A stretch of 64,000 nt of DNA from Kribbella antibiotica (lineage in GTDB: Bacteria; Actinomycetota; Actinomycetes; Propionibacteriales; Kribbellaceae). Every line of letters begins with the position of its first letter. Position 1 is the stretch's first letter. The stretch spans positions 1 through 64,000 of the forward strand of contig NZ_SMKX01000035.1 in NCBI RefSeq assembly GCF_004349055.1, in the 5' to 3' direction. A program made the position numbers and the translations under genes. Of the stretch, positions 49,787 to 58,084 are shown piece by piece. The notes below the pieces were generated by a model. The model had not been told where the DNA came from. It searched no databases and was given only the letters and a program-made list of their open reading frames with translations.

Positions 49787-50758
49787 ATGCGCGCTGACCG
49801 GCTCGTTTCCCTAGTCCTGCTGCTGCGGCAGCACGGCCAGTTGTCGGCGGTCCGGCTCGCCCAGGAGCTGGAGGTCTCGACCCGTACGGTCCTGCGTGAC
49901 ATCGAGGCGTTGTCTGCGGCGGGCGTGCCGGTGTACGCCGAGCGAGGCCGGTATGGCGGGTTTGCGCTGCTGCCCGGATTCCAGACCCAGCTGACCGGTC
50001 TCAATCACGACGAGGCGCTCGCGCTCGTGGTTGCCGGGTCACGCCGCGGCGCCCAAGCGTTCGGCCTCGGATCGGCTCTCGCGTCGGCAATGCTCAAGGT
50101 CATCGATGCCCTCCCAGAGAGCTATCGAGACACCGCCGCCGGCGCATCCCAGCGCCTACTCATCGACCCGGCCGCCGACCTGCTCGCTCGGCCGATCTAC
50201 ACCGACGAGATGCCCGACGAGGTCGCCGCCGAAGTCCTGCGCGCCGTACTGTCCGGCAACAAACTGCGCATCCAGTACGCCGCCTTCAACAAGCCACCCG
50301 AATGGCGCGATGTGGACCCGATCGGCGTCGTCACAGTCCGCGACCAGGGCTACCTATTGGCCACCCGCGAAGGATCCGACCGCACCTACCGGCTCTCCCG
50401 CATCCAGGCCGCCGAAGCTCTCCCTGACGCAGCCGAACGCCCCCACCGCGTAGACCTCGACAAGGCCTGGCAAGAGCGCACCACCAAATTCCGCACCGGC
50501 GGCGACCAGGTAACCATCGAGGCCCGAGTCCACCCCACCCGCCGCGAAGAACTCGCCCGCACCGCCCTGGCCATCCACACCGAACGCCCAACCCCCGACG
50601 GCTGGCTCCACCTGGAGCTCACCTTCCAAGACCGCCGCCACGCCGAATGGGCCCTCTGGCAACTAGCCACCCACGCCGAAGCCCTCTCCCCCGACTGGCT
50701 GCGAGCCACCCTCCAAACCAAAGCCGCCAAACTGGCCGCGCGCTACGCCGAGTCCTAA
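49787..50758 (+). CDS. YafY-type WYL-domain transcriptional regulator
   Basis: 323 residues. N-terminal HTH_11 (LVSLVLLLRQHGQLSAVRLAQELEVSTRTVLRDIEALSAAGVPVYAERGRYGGFALL), central WYL domain (LRIQYAAFNKPPEWRDVDPIGVVTVRDQGYLLATREGSDRTYRLSRIQ), C-terminal WCX. Leaderless promoter and a 7-bp-arm palindrome upstream. Divergent from RidA, so it probably senses a nitrogen-compound or stress signal. Its TAA stop overlaps the next gene's ATG (TAATG). Confidence 0.92.
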   Translation: MRADRLVSLVLLLRQHGQLSAVRLAQELEVSTRTVLRDIEALSAAGVPVYAERGRYGGFALLPGFQTQLTGLNHDEALALVVAGSRRGAQAFGLGSALASAMLKVIDALPESYRDTAAGASQRLLIDPAADLLARPIYTDEMPDEVAAEVLRAVLSGNKLRIQYAAFNKPPEWRDVDPIGVVTVRDQGYLLATREGSDRTYRLSRIQAAEALPDAAERPHRVDLDKAWQERTTKFRTGGDQVTIEARVHPTRREELARTALAIHTERPTPDGWLHLELTFQDRRHAEWALWQLATHAEALSPDWLRATLQTKAAKLAARYAES

Positions 50759-51906
50759 TGCAGTACCCGTTGACGAACAAGCGGCGTACGGCGGTCCTCG
50801 ACGGGCTGCAGGCGGCGTGCGGACAGCGGCCGACCGTTGTGGCAGAGCACCAGGTTGGGCACGAGTGGGCGCCGGTCACCAGGCTCGTGTTTGACCGCGA
50901 CCTGCCTGGCGTTGGCCGGACGGCGATCGTCAAGACCCGTCGCGTGGACGGTGAAGGGCATGGTGGGCCCGCCTATCTGCGCCGGGAGGTGGCCGGCCTG
51001 CGAGCGGCGGCGCCGAGCGGTACTGCCGCGCAGTTGATCCTGTACGACGACCGTTCGGGCGTTGTCGTCCAGTCGGACCTCGGAGTGTGGCCGACGCTGG
51101 AGAAGGTCCTCCACGGTGACGACCGCGGTCAGGCGGTCGCCGCGATGCACTCCTTTGCGCAGACCGTTGGACGACTGCACGCCAGCACGATCAATCGCCG
51201 TACCGACCATGCTCAGGCACTTGCCGAGTTCGGGGGCGCCGATGTGACGACCGGTGCCGATACTGGAACACGCGGCACCCGGCGGTGGCACCTCGTCGAA
51301 GCGGCTTGCCAGGATCTCGGATTCCCCGACGCGGGCAAGGCCCGGGACGACATCGCGTTCGTCCGTGCGCAACTGGAGGCCCCGGGCCGGTACGCCGCTG
51401 TCGTGCACAACGATCTCAATCCGACGAATGCGCTGGTCACTGATGACGGCGTCCGGTTGGTCGACTTCGAAGGCTCTGGTTTCGGGCACATCGGCTTCGA
51501 CGCCTCGTTCCTGCACTTCCCCTTCCCGCATCACAGCGCGAACTGGTCGGTGCTACCGCAATCGGTGACCCAGGCAGCTGACGCGGCCTACCGTGCCGAG
51601 CTCGGCACGGCCATGCTCAGCGGGTACGACGAGATGGTCGCGGTCGGCGCTGCCGCAGCCATGGCCGGCCGCGTCGTAAGGCTTCCGGTGCTTGCCCGAG
51701 ACGACCAGTCCCCTGATGACAGTTGGCGACGACGCGCTCAGCTGGTCCAACAGATCGGCGTACTGAACCGGCTGATCGGCCGCACGCGAATACTGTCCAA
51801 CTTGGCCAGTTGGTCTCACGAGCTCGCCGAGGCGATGACCCGACGCTGGCCCGACGCGACCCAGCCGCCACCCAAACTGTTTACTGCTTTCGGCTCGGGT
51901 AGTTAA
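50758..51906 (+). CDS. Phosphotransferase-family (APH-like) protein
   Basis: 382 residues. APH-like kinase: TAIVKTRRVDGEGHGGPAYLRREVAGL (Lys/Glu of N-lobe), SGVVVQSDLG, catalytic loop VVHNDLNPTNALVTDDGVRLVDFEGSGFGHIGFDASF (HNDxxxxN and DFE). Overlaps the WYL regulator stop by a TAATG junction, so translation is coupled. Substrate unknown. The 3' end overlaps the inositol-monophosphatase-like gene by 26 bp. Confidence 0.85.
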   Translation: MQYPLTNKRRTAVLDGLQAACGQRPTVVAEHQVGHEWAPVTRLVFDRDLPGVGRTAIVKTRRVDGEGHGGPAYLRREVAGLRAAAPSGTAAQLILYDDRSGVVVQSDLGVWPTLEKVLHGDDRGQAVAAMHSFAQTVGRLHASTINRRTDHAQALAEFGGADVTTGADTGTRGTRRWHLVEAACQDLGFPDAGKARDDIAFVRAQLEAPGRYAAVVHNDLNPTNALVTDDGVRLVDFEGSGFGHIGFDASFLHFPFPHHSANWSVLPQSVTQAADAAYRAELGTAMLSGYDEMVAVGAAAAMAGRVVRLPVLARDDQSPDDSWRRRAQLVQQIGVLNRLIGRTRILSNLASWSHELAEAMTRRWPDATQPPPKLFTAFGSGS

Positions 51907-52630
51907 GTGCGGTGGTGAGGTCGGTGTGGAGGTTGGCGTTGGAGTAGATGCCGCCGCCGTGATCACCGGTGTTGGTGCCGACCGGGTTGGTGAAGCGGCC
52001 GCCGGCTTCTTCGACCAGGAGGATCCAGGGGGCGTGGTCCCACTTGGAGTAGCGCTCGACGAGGAAGCCGTCGATCTCGCCGCGGACCAGTTCGATCACG
52101 GGGAGCGGGCTGGCGGCTGGGCGGGCGATCGCGAGTCGTTCCTGGTCGTTGCGTACGGCATCGACTACGGCAGTTGCCGGCTCGGCAGTCGTACTGACCT
52201 GGAGACGCCGGGGCTCGGCGTCCGCGTGCGGCCAGGATGTTTCGAACGCACCGCCGCCGCGGGTAGCCCACCACCGTCGGCCGAGCGCGGGCGAGGTGAC
52301 GACTGATAGCTCGGTGACGCCGTTGACCTCGAGTGCGAACTGAACCCGCCAGTTCGGATCGCCGGAAGCGAAGCGGCGGGTGCCGTCGATCGGGTCGATG
52401 ATCCAGATCCGCTCGGACTCGCCCAACTCCCCCAGTTCTTCACCGAAGAAGGCGTCGCCCGGCCGCGCTGCCGACAGCCGGTCGCGCAGCAGATGCTCAA
52501 CCTCGCGGTCGGCTTCCGTGACCGGCGACCCGTCAGCCTTCCAGGAGACGGCAACACCCGCCTTGAAGTGCGCGAGCGCAACCTCCGCGGCCTCATCTGA
52601 CGTGCTGAAGGCGAGCTCAAGATCGTTCAT
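51881..52630 (-). CDS. Inositol-monophosphatase-family phosphatase
   Basis: 249 residues. Metal site 1 Glu in FFGEELGELGE, DPIDGTRRFASGDPNWR (DPxDGT) and the second metal Asp in YSKWDHAPWILLVEEAGG (WDxAxxxLLVxEAGG). IMPase/HisN family Mg-dependent phosphatase; histidinol phosphatase is a possible role, as no other His gene is present. ATG 52630 selected as the start of the core; further upstream codons overlap the next gene and look non-coding. Confidence 0.9.
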   Translation of the reverse strand: MNDLELAFSTSDEAAEVALAHFKAGVAVSWKADGSPVTEADREVEHLLRDRLSAARPGDAFFGEELGELGESERIWIIDPIDGTRRFASGDPNWRVQFALEVNGVTELSVVTSPALGRRWWATRGGGAFETSWPHADAEPRRLQVSTTAEPATAVVDAVRNDQERLAIARPAASPLPVIELVRGEIDGFLVERYSKWDHAPWILLVEEAGGRFTNPVGTNTGDHGGGIYSNANLHTDLTTALNYPSRKQ

Positions 52631-52641
52631 CGCCGCCCAAG

Positions 52642-53571
52642 CTAGCAATACGTCCGCAGCACCCCGTCGTCGACTACGGCGAACGTCCGCGTGCGCGGGT
52701 TGAATGCGGTAGGCCGATACCCAGCCAGTACGCCGACCCGCGCGCCCTCGGCCGGATCCCAGAACTCGAGCCCTTGGTCGCCAACCACCGCGAGCTGACC
52801 GTCGACCGCCCACATCCGCCCCTTCGGACCGAACACCGTGCCCACGCGCTCACCGCTCGGAGCGTCGTACAGCTCGACGCCGTCGACCATCGAGTCGATG
52901 TCCTCGCCGATGCCTTGGACGGCGACGACGTGGTCGCTCACCCAGGCGATCGGCTGGTTCCAGTGGTAGGTACGGAGCGACAGTTGGCGACCGTGCTCAG
53001 CTGCGAAGGTGTGCCCGTTCTTCCAAGCGGTCAGATCGATCACCGTCGGGATGCCGACCGGATGCCAGGACCAGCCATCGTCGAGCAGCCAGGCACCGGT
53101 CGGGCTGAGCGTCAACGCGCCGTGGAAGTAGTCAAAATCCTGGAGGTCACGCGGCGTCAGAAGCTCGCCGGTTGCAGCATCGAAGCGATCCAGCCGATTC
53201 CACTCGGTCGCTGCCACCAGCGTGCCGGCGTTCAGGAAGGCGATCGGGTACGGCGTCGTGCAGCTGTCGTCATCGTCCTTCCGGTCGAGGGGCAGGGTGA
53301 CGCGGCCATCGGCGAGATCCACGACTGCGCCGTACCGGCCGTAGTCACGCACCACCGCCGCGAAGCGCCCGTCCGCCGACGTGTGCACAGTCGGTCCCGG
53401 CGTACCGAAGCGGTCGTCTTCCTCCAGCTCGTCCGGCAACATCAGCTCGTACGACGTTCCGTCCGGCTGCACGAGGTGCGAGCCGGTGTAGACGAGCCAG
53501 CTGTCGCCTAGTGGCGCGAGGCATCGGTCGTTGGCCGGCTGAAGCTGGACCGCTTGCTCGGAGAAGCTCAC
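52642..53571 (-). CDS. Predicted beta-propeller protein
   Basis: 309 residues. Repeated 4-strand blades with D-G turns: SADGRFAAVVRDYGRYGAVVDLADGRVTLPL, TLSPTGAWLLDDGWSWHPVGIPTVIDL, GEDIDSMVDGVELYDAPSGERVGTVFGPKGRMWAVDGQLAVVGDQGLEFWDPAEG. No signal peptide and no catalytic motif, so cytoplasmic. Homologues in actinobacteria are uncharacterised. 11 bp before the IMPase start, probably in one operon. Confidence 0.75.
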   Translation of the reverse strand: MSFSEQAVQLQPANDRCLAPLGDSWLVYTGSHLVQPDGTSYELMLPDELEEDDRFGTPGPTVHTSADGRFAAVVRDYGRYGAVVDLADGRVTLPLDRKDDDDSCTTPYPIAFLNAGTLVAATEWNRLDRFDAATGELLTPRDLQDFDYFHGALTLSPTGAWLLDDGWSWHPVGIPTVIDLTAWKNGHTFAAEHGRQLSLRTYHWNQPIAWVSDHVVAVQGIGEDIDSMVDGVELYDAPSGERVGTVFGPKGRMWAVDGQLAVVGDQGLEFWDPAEGARVGVLAGYRPTAFNPRTRTFAVVDDGVLRTYC

Positions 53572-53609
53572 GAAGCCAGACAGTACCGAGTTTGACCGGG
53601 CAGGTCCGC

Positions 53610-53615
53610 TAGGTT
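53610..53615 (+). promoter_or_regulatory. Leaderless -10 hexamer TAGGTT
   Basis: TAGGTT, 6 nt, then GTG at 53622. Confidence 0.6.
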
Positions 53616-53621
53616 TTCGTC

Positions 53622-54341
53622 GTGCTCTCTACCTGGTTCGAAGCCACCGTCGAAATAAGTGTGGCCCTGGTAGTGCTCGTTGGTGGCTTCTACCTCGTTG
53701 CTCGGCTGATCGTTCACGTGGCCTCTCCGTCACTCGACCGGAAGGCCGCTGAGCTCGCGCGGCTTCAGGCGGGCGCCGAGCGCTACGGCTGGGTTCCGGG
53801 CGACGACGTCGATGGGAAGCTCGCCGCGGCCGGCGCCCGCTGTTTCGACAAGGACGGCGAACTGCGGCGACTGCTCGTCGGTGAGTACGAGGGCCGCCGG
53901 ATTCAGATGGCGGAGTTCGTGACGTCCTCCGGGGGCAGGCTCCCGACGGACGTGTTCAACAACCTGGTCGCGCTTGAGCTCCCAGCCGGCCTTCCCGAGC
54001 TGCGGATCAGTCATGATCGAGTCGCCGACCCGGCGCTGCCTCCGCTTGAGCCGGTGTTGCAGACGAGCGACACCGAGAGCGACGCGTTCAACCAGCGGTA
54101 CTACGCGGCCAGCCTCGATCCGCGTTACACCTCAGCCATGTTGCATCCCCGCATGATCGAGTGGCTCCTAGCGCACCCTCCGCAGGACCTCCGCCTGGTC
54201 GGCAACCTCCTGGTCGCCTACACCGCCAAGCCGTGGACCGTCCCGCACACTCTCGCGACCGTCCCCTTCCTCCACGGAATCGTCGACCGAATTCCGCCCT
54301 TCGTCTTGAAGGATTTTCGCCAAGAAGCGCCACCGCGATGA
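53622..54341 (+). CDS. Membrane-anchored protein of unknown function
   Basis: 239 residues. A single N-terminal TM (VEISVALVVLVGGFYLVARLIVHV) and a cytoplasmic or extracytoplasmic globular part with YEGRRIQMAEFVTSSGGRLPTDVFNNLVALELPAGLPELRISH and HPRMIEWLLAHPPQDLRLVGNLLVAYTAKPWTVPHTLATVPFLHGIVDRIP. This pattern is shared by actinobacterial DUF3137-like proteins as far as I can tell; function unknown. GTG start with a leaderless promoter. Confidence 0.75.
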   Translation: MLSTWFEATVEISVALVVLVGGFYLVARLIVHVASPSLDRKAAELARLQAGAERYGWVPGDDVDGKLAAAGARCFDKDGELRRLLVGEYEGRRIQMAEFVTSSGGRLPTDVFNNLVALELPAGLPELRISHDRVADPALPPLEPVLQTSDTESDAFNQRYYAASLDPRYTSAMLHPRMIEWLLAHPPQDLRLVGNLLVAYTAKPWTVPHTLATVPFLHGIVDRIPPFVLKDFRQEAPPR

Positions 54342-54343
54342 GT

Positions 54344-54349
54344 TAGCGT
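54344..54349 (+). promoter_or_regulatory. Leaderless -10 hexamer TAGCGT
   Basis: TAGCGT, 6 nt, then ATG at 54356. Confidence 0.55.
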
Positions 54350-54355
54350 GCCGGG

Positions 54356-55000
54356 ATGGATGTTCAGATCACCGAGGGCCGCTTCATCGAGGTGCCGACA
54401 CCCGATGCCAGCGGCATCGATCGCCGCGCGTTCGGCGAGTTCACCGGTCCGCAGGGCGAGCTCGCGTCGTACGCGATCGGTTGGACGACCGGCACCGATC
54501 AGCACGTCGGCCGCCTCTCGGTCGGCATCGGCGCCGGTAATCCCGGTGGCGCGACCATCCATGCGATCGTCGTCGACAACGGGGGCGAGTATGCCTTCAG
54601 CCTCGTCGACGATCCCTTCGAGCAAGTCCCTGAGGGCGGCCCGCATCTCACCGCGCAGCAGGCCCGGGCTCATGAGGACTTGGCGTTCATGTGGTGGGTC
54701 GCAGACAACGCCCTTGCCCGCGATCGCCGTGCCTGGTGGTTGCTCCACTGGTTGCTTCAGACCACCTGTATCCAGACCGCCGAGGTCTTCGACCTGACCG
54801 AGCCGATCCTCGTCGTCGGTCACGCCGCTGACGACGGCGTGTGGCAAATCCTCGGTACGACGAACCTGGCCGACGACGGCAAAGTCGGCCACCTCAGCCA
54901 TGTCATCGACGAGGACCAAACCCTGCTCGACGTCCTCGACCTGACTCCAGGCCAAGCCGCGCTGCGCCAACACCCCGGCGGCCCGTGGACGCGCCAATAA
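54356..55000 (+). CDS. Hypothetical protein
   Basis: 214 residues, not recognised. Compact alpha/beta composition with a Trp-rich middle (HEDLAFMWWVADNALARDRRAWWLLHWLLQTT) and acidic C-terminus (GVWQILGTTNLADDGKVGHLSHVIDEDQTLLDVLDLTPGQ). No signal, TM or catalytic motif. The leaderless start fixes ATG 54356. Gene converges with a GNAT gene, 2 bp between stops. Confidence 0.72.
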   Translation: MDVQITEGRFIEVPTPDASGIDRRAFGEFTGPQGELASYAIGWTTGTDQHVGRLSVGIGAGNPGGATIHAIVVDNGGEYAFSLVDDPFEQVPEGGPHLTAQQARAHEDLAFMWWVADNALARDRRAWWLLHWLLQTTCIQTAEVFDLTEPILVVGHAADDGVWQILGTTNLADDGKVGHLSHVIDEDQTLLDVLDLTPGQAALRQHPGGPWTRQ

Positions 55001-55002
55001 CC

Positions 55003-55866
55003 TCAGGGAAGGTAGAGCGCCGTACGGGCACCTGGGCGGAAGCCGATGGATTGGTAGAGGGCTCGCGCTTGCGGGTAGCCGTCGTCGCCGCGCGGGCAGA
55101 CCATGGCGTCGGTGGCGCCGGCCTCTCGGAGGGCGTGCAGAGCGGCGAGATTGACGGCTTGGGCCAGGCCTTGGCGCCGGTACGGCGGCGCGCAGCCGAC
55201 CGGCTCGACCAGGCCGATGCCGTGGAGCTTGTCGTGCCAGATCAGGGCCGTGGCGGCGAAGTCGCCGTTGGGCGCTTCGACGATCCAGTCCAGCTCGGAT
55301 TCGTACGGCCAGGTGGACATGACAGCGGCAACGTCTGCATCACTCACCTTCGAAGGAGCCAGGTCGGACCAGGCAGCGCGGTGCGCAGCCGCCCGCTTCT
55401 CAACCTCGTCGGGCCGGGTGTGCCGGAGCGTGAACCCGTCCGGGACTACCGGCGCCGGGAGATCGCTCAACGGGATCCGGTGGTGGGTGAAGAAGGGTGC
55501 GGCGTCGTCCGAGTGGTAGCCCGCAGCCTCCAGCGCCGCGACCAAGTGGTCTTCGGTCTCGAGGACGCTGACCACTCCTGCGGGTGCGAGCTCCTGGAAC
55601 CACGCCAGTACGTCGGCCGCGACCTCGGCCCGGTCCGGATCGACCACGAGTGACAGGTGATCGCCCTCGGCCCAGCCCCACGCAATCACCTGACCGCCGT
55701 CGTCCCAGCACGCCGTACGCCAGGTGTGTGCGCTCCGGCCGGCGTTGACCGCCCGCTCCCAGGCAACATCGCCGATGTGCATCCGCGATCGCGGAGACCA
55801 GACCCGCTGCAGCAACTCCTGCATCGGCTCCAAACCGTCGGTGCCTTCGAATTCACGGTGCTGCAC
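55003..55866 (-). CDS. Tandem GNAT-family acetyltransferase
   Basis: 287 residues. Two GNAT-like halves; the active acetyl-CoA loop is in the second (GCAPPYRRQGLAQAVNLAALHALREAGATDAMVCPRGDDGYPQARALYQSIGFRPG, with the RxxGxA pattern). The first half lacks the loop. Two-domain GNATs of this type resemble mycothiol synthase-like proteins, but substrate is not deducible. Followed upstream by a ~60-bp direct repeat. Confidence 0.87.
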   Translation of the reverse strand: MQHREFEGTDGLEPMQELLQRVWSPRSRMHIGDVAWERAVNAGRSAHTWRTACWDDGGQVIAWGWAEGDHLSLVVDPDRAEVAADVLAWFQELAPAGVVSVLETEDHLVAALEAAGYHSDDAAPFFTHHRIPLSDLPAPVVPDGFTLRHTRPDEVEKRAAAHRAAWSDLAPSKVSDADVAAVMSTWPYESELDWIVEAPNGDFAATALIWHDKLHGIGLVEPVGCAPPYRRQGLAQAVNLAALHALREAGATDAMVCPRGDDGYPQARALYQSIGFRPGARTALYLP

Positions 55867-55898
55867 GTCAAACCTCCGGTCGCCGATCGCAGTCGCTC

Positions 55899-55958
55899 AG
55901 CATCTCCCGCGACTCCCGGGTCCTCAACTGATTTACTGACGCGATGGGTGCGCCGCAG
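55899..55958. repeat. Direct repeat, left copy (promoter and start of the DUF2268 gene)
   Basis: Homologous to 61925-61983. The core runs TCAACTGATTTACTGACGCG then ATGGGT (26 bp identical, 55924-55949). It contains the promoter and first codons of the gene that is intact at 61969; here the frame soon diverges. Confidence 0.85.
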
Positions 55959-56037
55959 CGTGGGCATTGGAGCTGGGGGTGCGTCTCTCAGGGGGCGGTG
56001 TCGTGGGTTCGCACGTTCATTGCCCAGAGCAACAAGC

Positions 56038-56110
56038 AACCCGTGACCACTACGGCGCACCTACCCTCAGGCGTTCGGGGTAGGTACACCGTGAGTTGCG
56101 GTCACGGGTT
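56038..56110. other. 73-nt nested inverted repeat
   Basis: AACCCGTGACC (56038-56048) pairs with GGTCACGGGTT (56100-56110), 11 bp perfect; CCTACCC pairs with GGGTAGG inside. No tRNA features. Lies at the left edge of the lower-GC island. The rest of 55867-56150 shows no gene. Confidence 0.6.
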
Positions 56111-56150
56111 ACGTTTTGGATGAGGCTTATTCAGTTGGTGCGTGCGGAAT

Positions 56151-56708
56151 TCAGTTAGTCGGCAGCGCGGGCATCTCTTCCGAAGACTCAAAAGCCGTGA
56201 CCTGAACCCTTGAAGGTCCGTGGATAGGGTGATGCGCGCTGACCTCCAGCGTCACACCGGATTCCTGATCGGTCACGACCTCGATTCTGTCGAACTCACC
56301 GCCTGCTAACGAAAGGCGGACGGCGGGACGGTCGAGGAAAAGAAGTTGTTCTTCGATTGCCTGGTAAGGCTCTCGCACGCCAAGCCATGCCAGGGTTGCT
56401 AAACGGCTTTGCATGGCCGCTGCGTCTGGCGCTGGGTGAGTGAACAACTCCCCGTCATCGTCCGCCCCGGATACGATCAACGAGCCGTCTCCGCTGCGAT
56501 AGGCGACCGTATCCCCGAGGTCGAGCCATACCATTGCTCCCGACGGATCGCACACCACGACATCATCATTCCGGAACCAGCATTCGAGATCCCGGGGCGC
56601 GTTCCTTATCGCACCCGTCGCGCGGATGCTGGCGCGCCACACGCTTGCATTTGCAGCGGTCGCAGTGGATGAATCCTCGGACGACATATGCCAATCGGCA
56701 GTGGTCAT
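56151..56708 (-). CDS. Hypothetical protein, second gene of the secreted-protein pair
   Basis: 185 residues, not recognised. LECWFRNDDVVVCDPSGAMVWLDLGDTVAYRSGDGSLIVSGADDDGELFTHPAPDAA suggests a beta-rich fold; a second beta-rich region follows (LEVSAHHPIHGPSRVQVTAF). AGGTGA 5 nt upstream of ATG 56708 supports the start. No signal peptide. 12 nt downstream of the secreted-protein gene, so one operon. Codon use is less GC-biased than in the flanks. Confidence 0.68.
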   Translation of the reverse strand: MTTADWHMSSEDSSTATAANASVWRASIRATGAIRNAPRDLECWFRNDDVVVCDPSGAMVWLDLGDTVAYRSGDGSLIVSGADDDGELFTHPAPDAAAMQSRLATLAWLGVREPYQAIEEQLLFLDRPAVRLSLAGGEFDRIEVVTDQESGVTLEVSAHHPIHGPSRVQVTAFESSEEMPALPTN

Positions 56709-56720
56709 ACGGTCACCTGT

Positions 56721-57227
56721 CTAGTATCCCTGGCACAAAGTTGCCGACTTCGATGAACCGTAAGAGTGTACCGCCGCTGCCTCCGGGAACGCGGTCGATC
56801 GCGCATACACTCGGAAGATTCCGAACCCAGCCCCCTTGCAAGATTCGGAACTGAACCGATACGACTTCAACTTTACGGTTTCTGCGGAGCACCTATACTT
56901 CGTGCGGTCGTAGAAAGTCCCGTAGTAGTCCTTCTCCTGCAACTTGATACACGTCTTCTGCGTTCCGAAAGCGCCGAAACACTCGGTGTATGCATCGAAT
57001 CCGACGCCGGGTGAATCGTCAGCCATGGTCACCTTTCCGGGCGGGTCAGCGTGGCCGTGACAACCCCACGGCGCAGCGGACGCCTGCGGTGTCTGCTGAC
57101 TGCCCATCGACCAATCCGCCGGAGGACGCGACGGCTCAACCTCACCTGCCGACGCGGGAACCGCACTCAACCCTCCAGTCAAAGCGATTGCGACCGCCAC
57201 ACAGGCGAAGCGCGTAAATCTAGGCAT
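56721..57227 (-). CDS. Secreted Cys-rich protein
   Basis: 168 residues. Clear signal peptide (RFTRFACVAVAIALTGGLSAVPASAGE), cleavage near ASA-GE. The mature part has six Cys (WGCHG, ECFGA, KTCIK, YRCSA, ESCKG, LCQGY), enough for three disulfides, and Tyr/Lys-rich strands. RBS GGGAGGG 7 nt upstream of ATG 57227. Family unrecognised; in a lower-GC island, so possibly acquired. Cotranscribed with the 185-aa gene. Confidence 0.78.
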   Translation of the reverse strand: MPRFTRFACVAVAIALTGGLSAVPASAGEVEPSRPPADWSMGSQQTPQASAAPWGCHGHADPPGKVTMADDSPGVGFDAYTECFGAFGTQKTCIKLQEKDYYGTFYDRTKYRCSAETVKLKSYRFSSESCKGAGFGIFRVYARSTAFPEAAAVHSYGSSKSATLCQGY

Positions 57228-57276
57228 GGAAAACCCTCCCGTAGATTTGGATAAGAGATATCCGTTTTTGTTGGGC

Positions 57277-57320
57277 CCCGGTGTTCCCCGCGTGCTCGGG
57301 GGCGCACGGAGAACACCGGG
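57277..57320. terminator. Perfect hairpin CCCGGTGTTC...GAACACCGGG
   Basis: 10-bp arms with a 24-nt loop between the 100-aa gene and the secreted-protein gene; likely a terminator for one of them. Confidence 0.55.
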
Positions 57321-57327
57321 CTTTCAC

Positions 57328-57381
57328 AATTCCCCGCTCGCTGTCAAGGGCTGTACAGGGGTACGCCGCGAGCGGGGAATT
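57328..57381. terminator. Perfect 14-bp hairpin AATTCCCCGCTCGC...GCGAGCGGGGAATT
   Basis: 14-bp arms, 26-nt loop, directly after the previous hairpin. The 241-nt gap 57228-57468 holds no gene otherwise. Confidence 0.55.
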
Positions 57382-57468
57382 ACGAGCTTTGGATACGGCA
57401 GGGCGCGCGTGGGTCTCTTTTCCGTATGGGTGGAATGGTCACGCCGCGCGCGCCTCGGGGACTGTGGT

Positions 57469-57771
57469 CTATTGGGGAACGATGATCACTTCCACCTTGT
57501 GGAACGTGAGGCGTTCAACGACCTTCAGAGGGCTGCCCCACTCAATATGATTGAGATGTTCCAGACTTGGCACGATGAAATATTTCTTGCCGTCACGTGT
57601 CAGTTGCGAGATTGCGATATCAAAGATGTGCTGGCCTTCCGGCTCATCTATGAACATGTAGTGAACTGTTAATCCGCGAGAATGTGCAGCCCGGAAAAGC
57701 TTCGACTGAATCTCGCCGATGTCTGTCTCTGAAAGATGCTCTAACCACCGCGCGTAGGCAACGACTTTCAT
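57469..57771 (-). CDS. Small cytoplasmic protein, coupled to a 38-aa membrane protein
   Basis: 100 residues. KVVAYARWLEHLSETDIGEIQSKLFRAAHSRGLTVHYMFIDEPEGQHIFDIAISQLTRDGKKYFIVPSLEHLNHI resembles the N-terminal fold of serine recombinases in layout (VxAYARx...FIDE), but the catalytic Ser and arginines are absent, so I do not assign recombinase activity. ATG 57771 overlaps the stop of the tiny upstream gene (ATGA), which settles the start. Lower-GC codon use. Confidence 0.72.
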   Translation of the reverse strand: MKVVAYARWLEHLSETDIGEIQSKLFRAAHSRGLTVHYMFIDEPEGQHIFDIAISQLTRDGKKYFIVPSLEHLNHIEWGSPLKVVERLTFHKVEVIIVPQ

Positions 57772-57884
57772 CTGCGGTCGCCGCGCCTGTAGTGGATCCA
57801 AGCGGCGGCGAGCCAGAATCCGCCGCCACAGCAGGCCAAGAACACAGCCGCCTGCACAAGCGCCTCTTTGATCTCGTCGCTCAT
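57768..57884 (-). CDS. 38-residue single-pass membrane protein
   Basis: Residues: short acidic start MSDEIKEALVQ, hydrophobic span AAVFLACCGGGFWLAAAWI, basic tail HYRRGDRR, so N-out/C-in or a small helical hairpin by the positive-inside rule. RBS AAGGAA 5-6 nt before ATG 57884. Its TGA overlaps the start of the 100-aa gene (ATGA), which is strong evidence that it is real. Function unknown; a holin-, toxin- or accessory-like role is possible. Confidence 0.75.
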   Translation of the reverse strand: MSDEIKEALVQAAVFLACCGGGFWLAAAWIHYRRGDRR

Positions 57885-57911
57885 CGGATTTCCTTACCCC
57901 CGTAAGATCGT

Positions 57912-57954
57912 GTCCGGCGCCCCCTGTTGGCGCATGCGACGAGCGACGCCGGAC
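57912..57954. repeat. Hairpin 1 of a four-hairpin array (GTCCGGCG...CGCCGGAC)
   Basis: 8-bp arms. The 310-nt stretch 57885-58194 has no gene but four consecutive inverted repeats. Confidence 0.6.
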
Positions 57955-57961
57955 CTTTAAA

Positions 57962-57998
57962 GGACAGCTCCCCTAGACCGCTCGGCGGGGAGCTGTCC
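57962..57998. repeat. Hairpin 2: GGACAGCTCCCC...GGGGAGCTGTCC
   Basis: 12-bp perfect arms with a 13-nt loop. Confidence 0.65.
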
Positions 57999-58008
57999 GG
58001 TTTGGAAA

Positions 58009-58083
58009 CGACGGGGCGCGGTAAGTGGTTCACTCTCCCGCGTGAGGTTGGACGGAATGGACTTGCCACACCGCGCCCCGTCG
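58009..58083. repeat. Hairpin 3: CGACGGGGCGCGGT...ACCGCGCCCCGTCG
   Basis: 14-bp perfect arms with a 47-nt loop, the longest of the array. Confidence 0.65.
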
Positions 58084-58084
58084 A

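Noticed and set aside
57469-57771. Serine-recombinase assignment for the 100-aa island protein
   Set aside because: Only the general strand-helix layout is similar; the catalytic Ser and arginines are missing.
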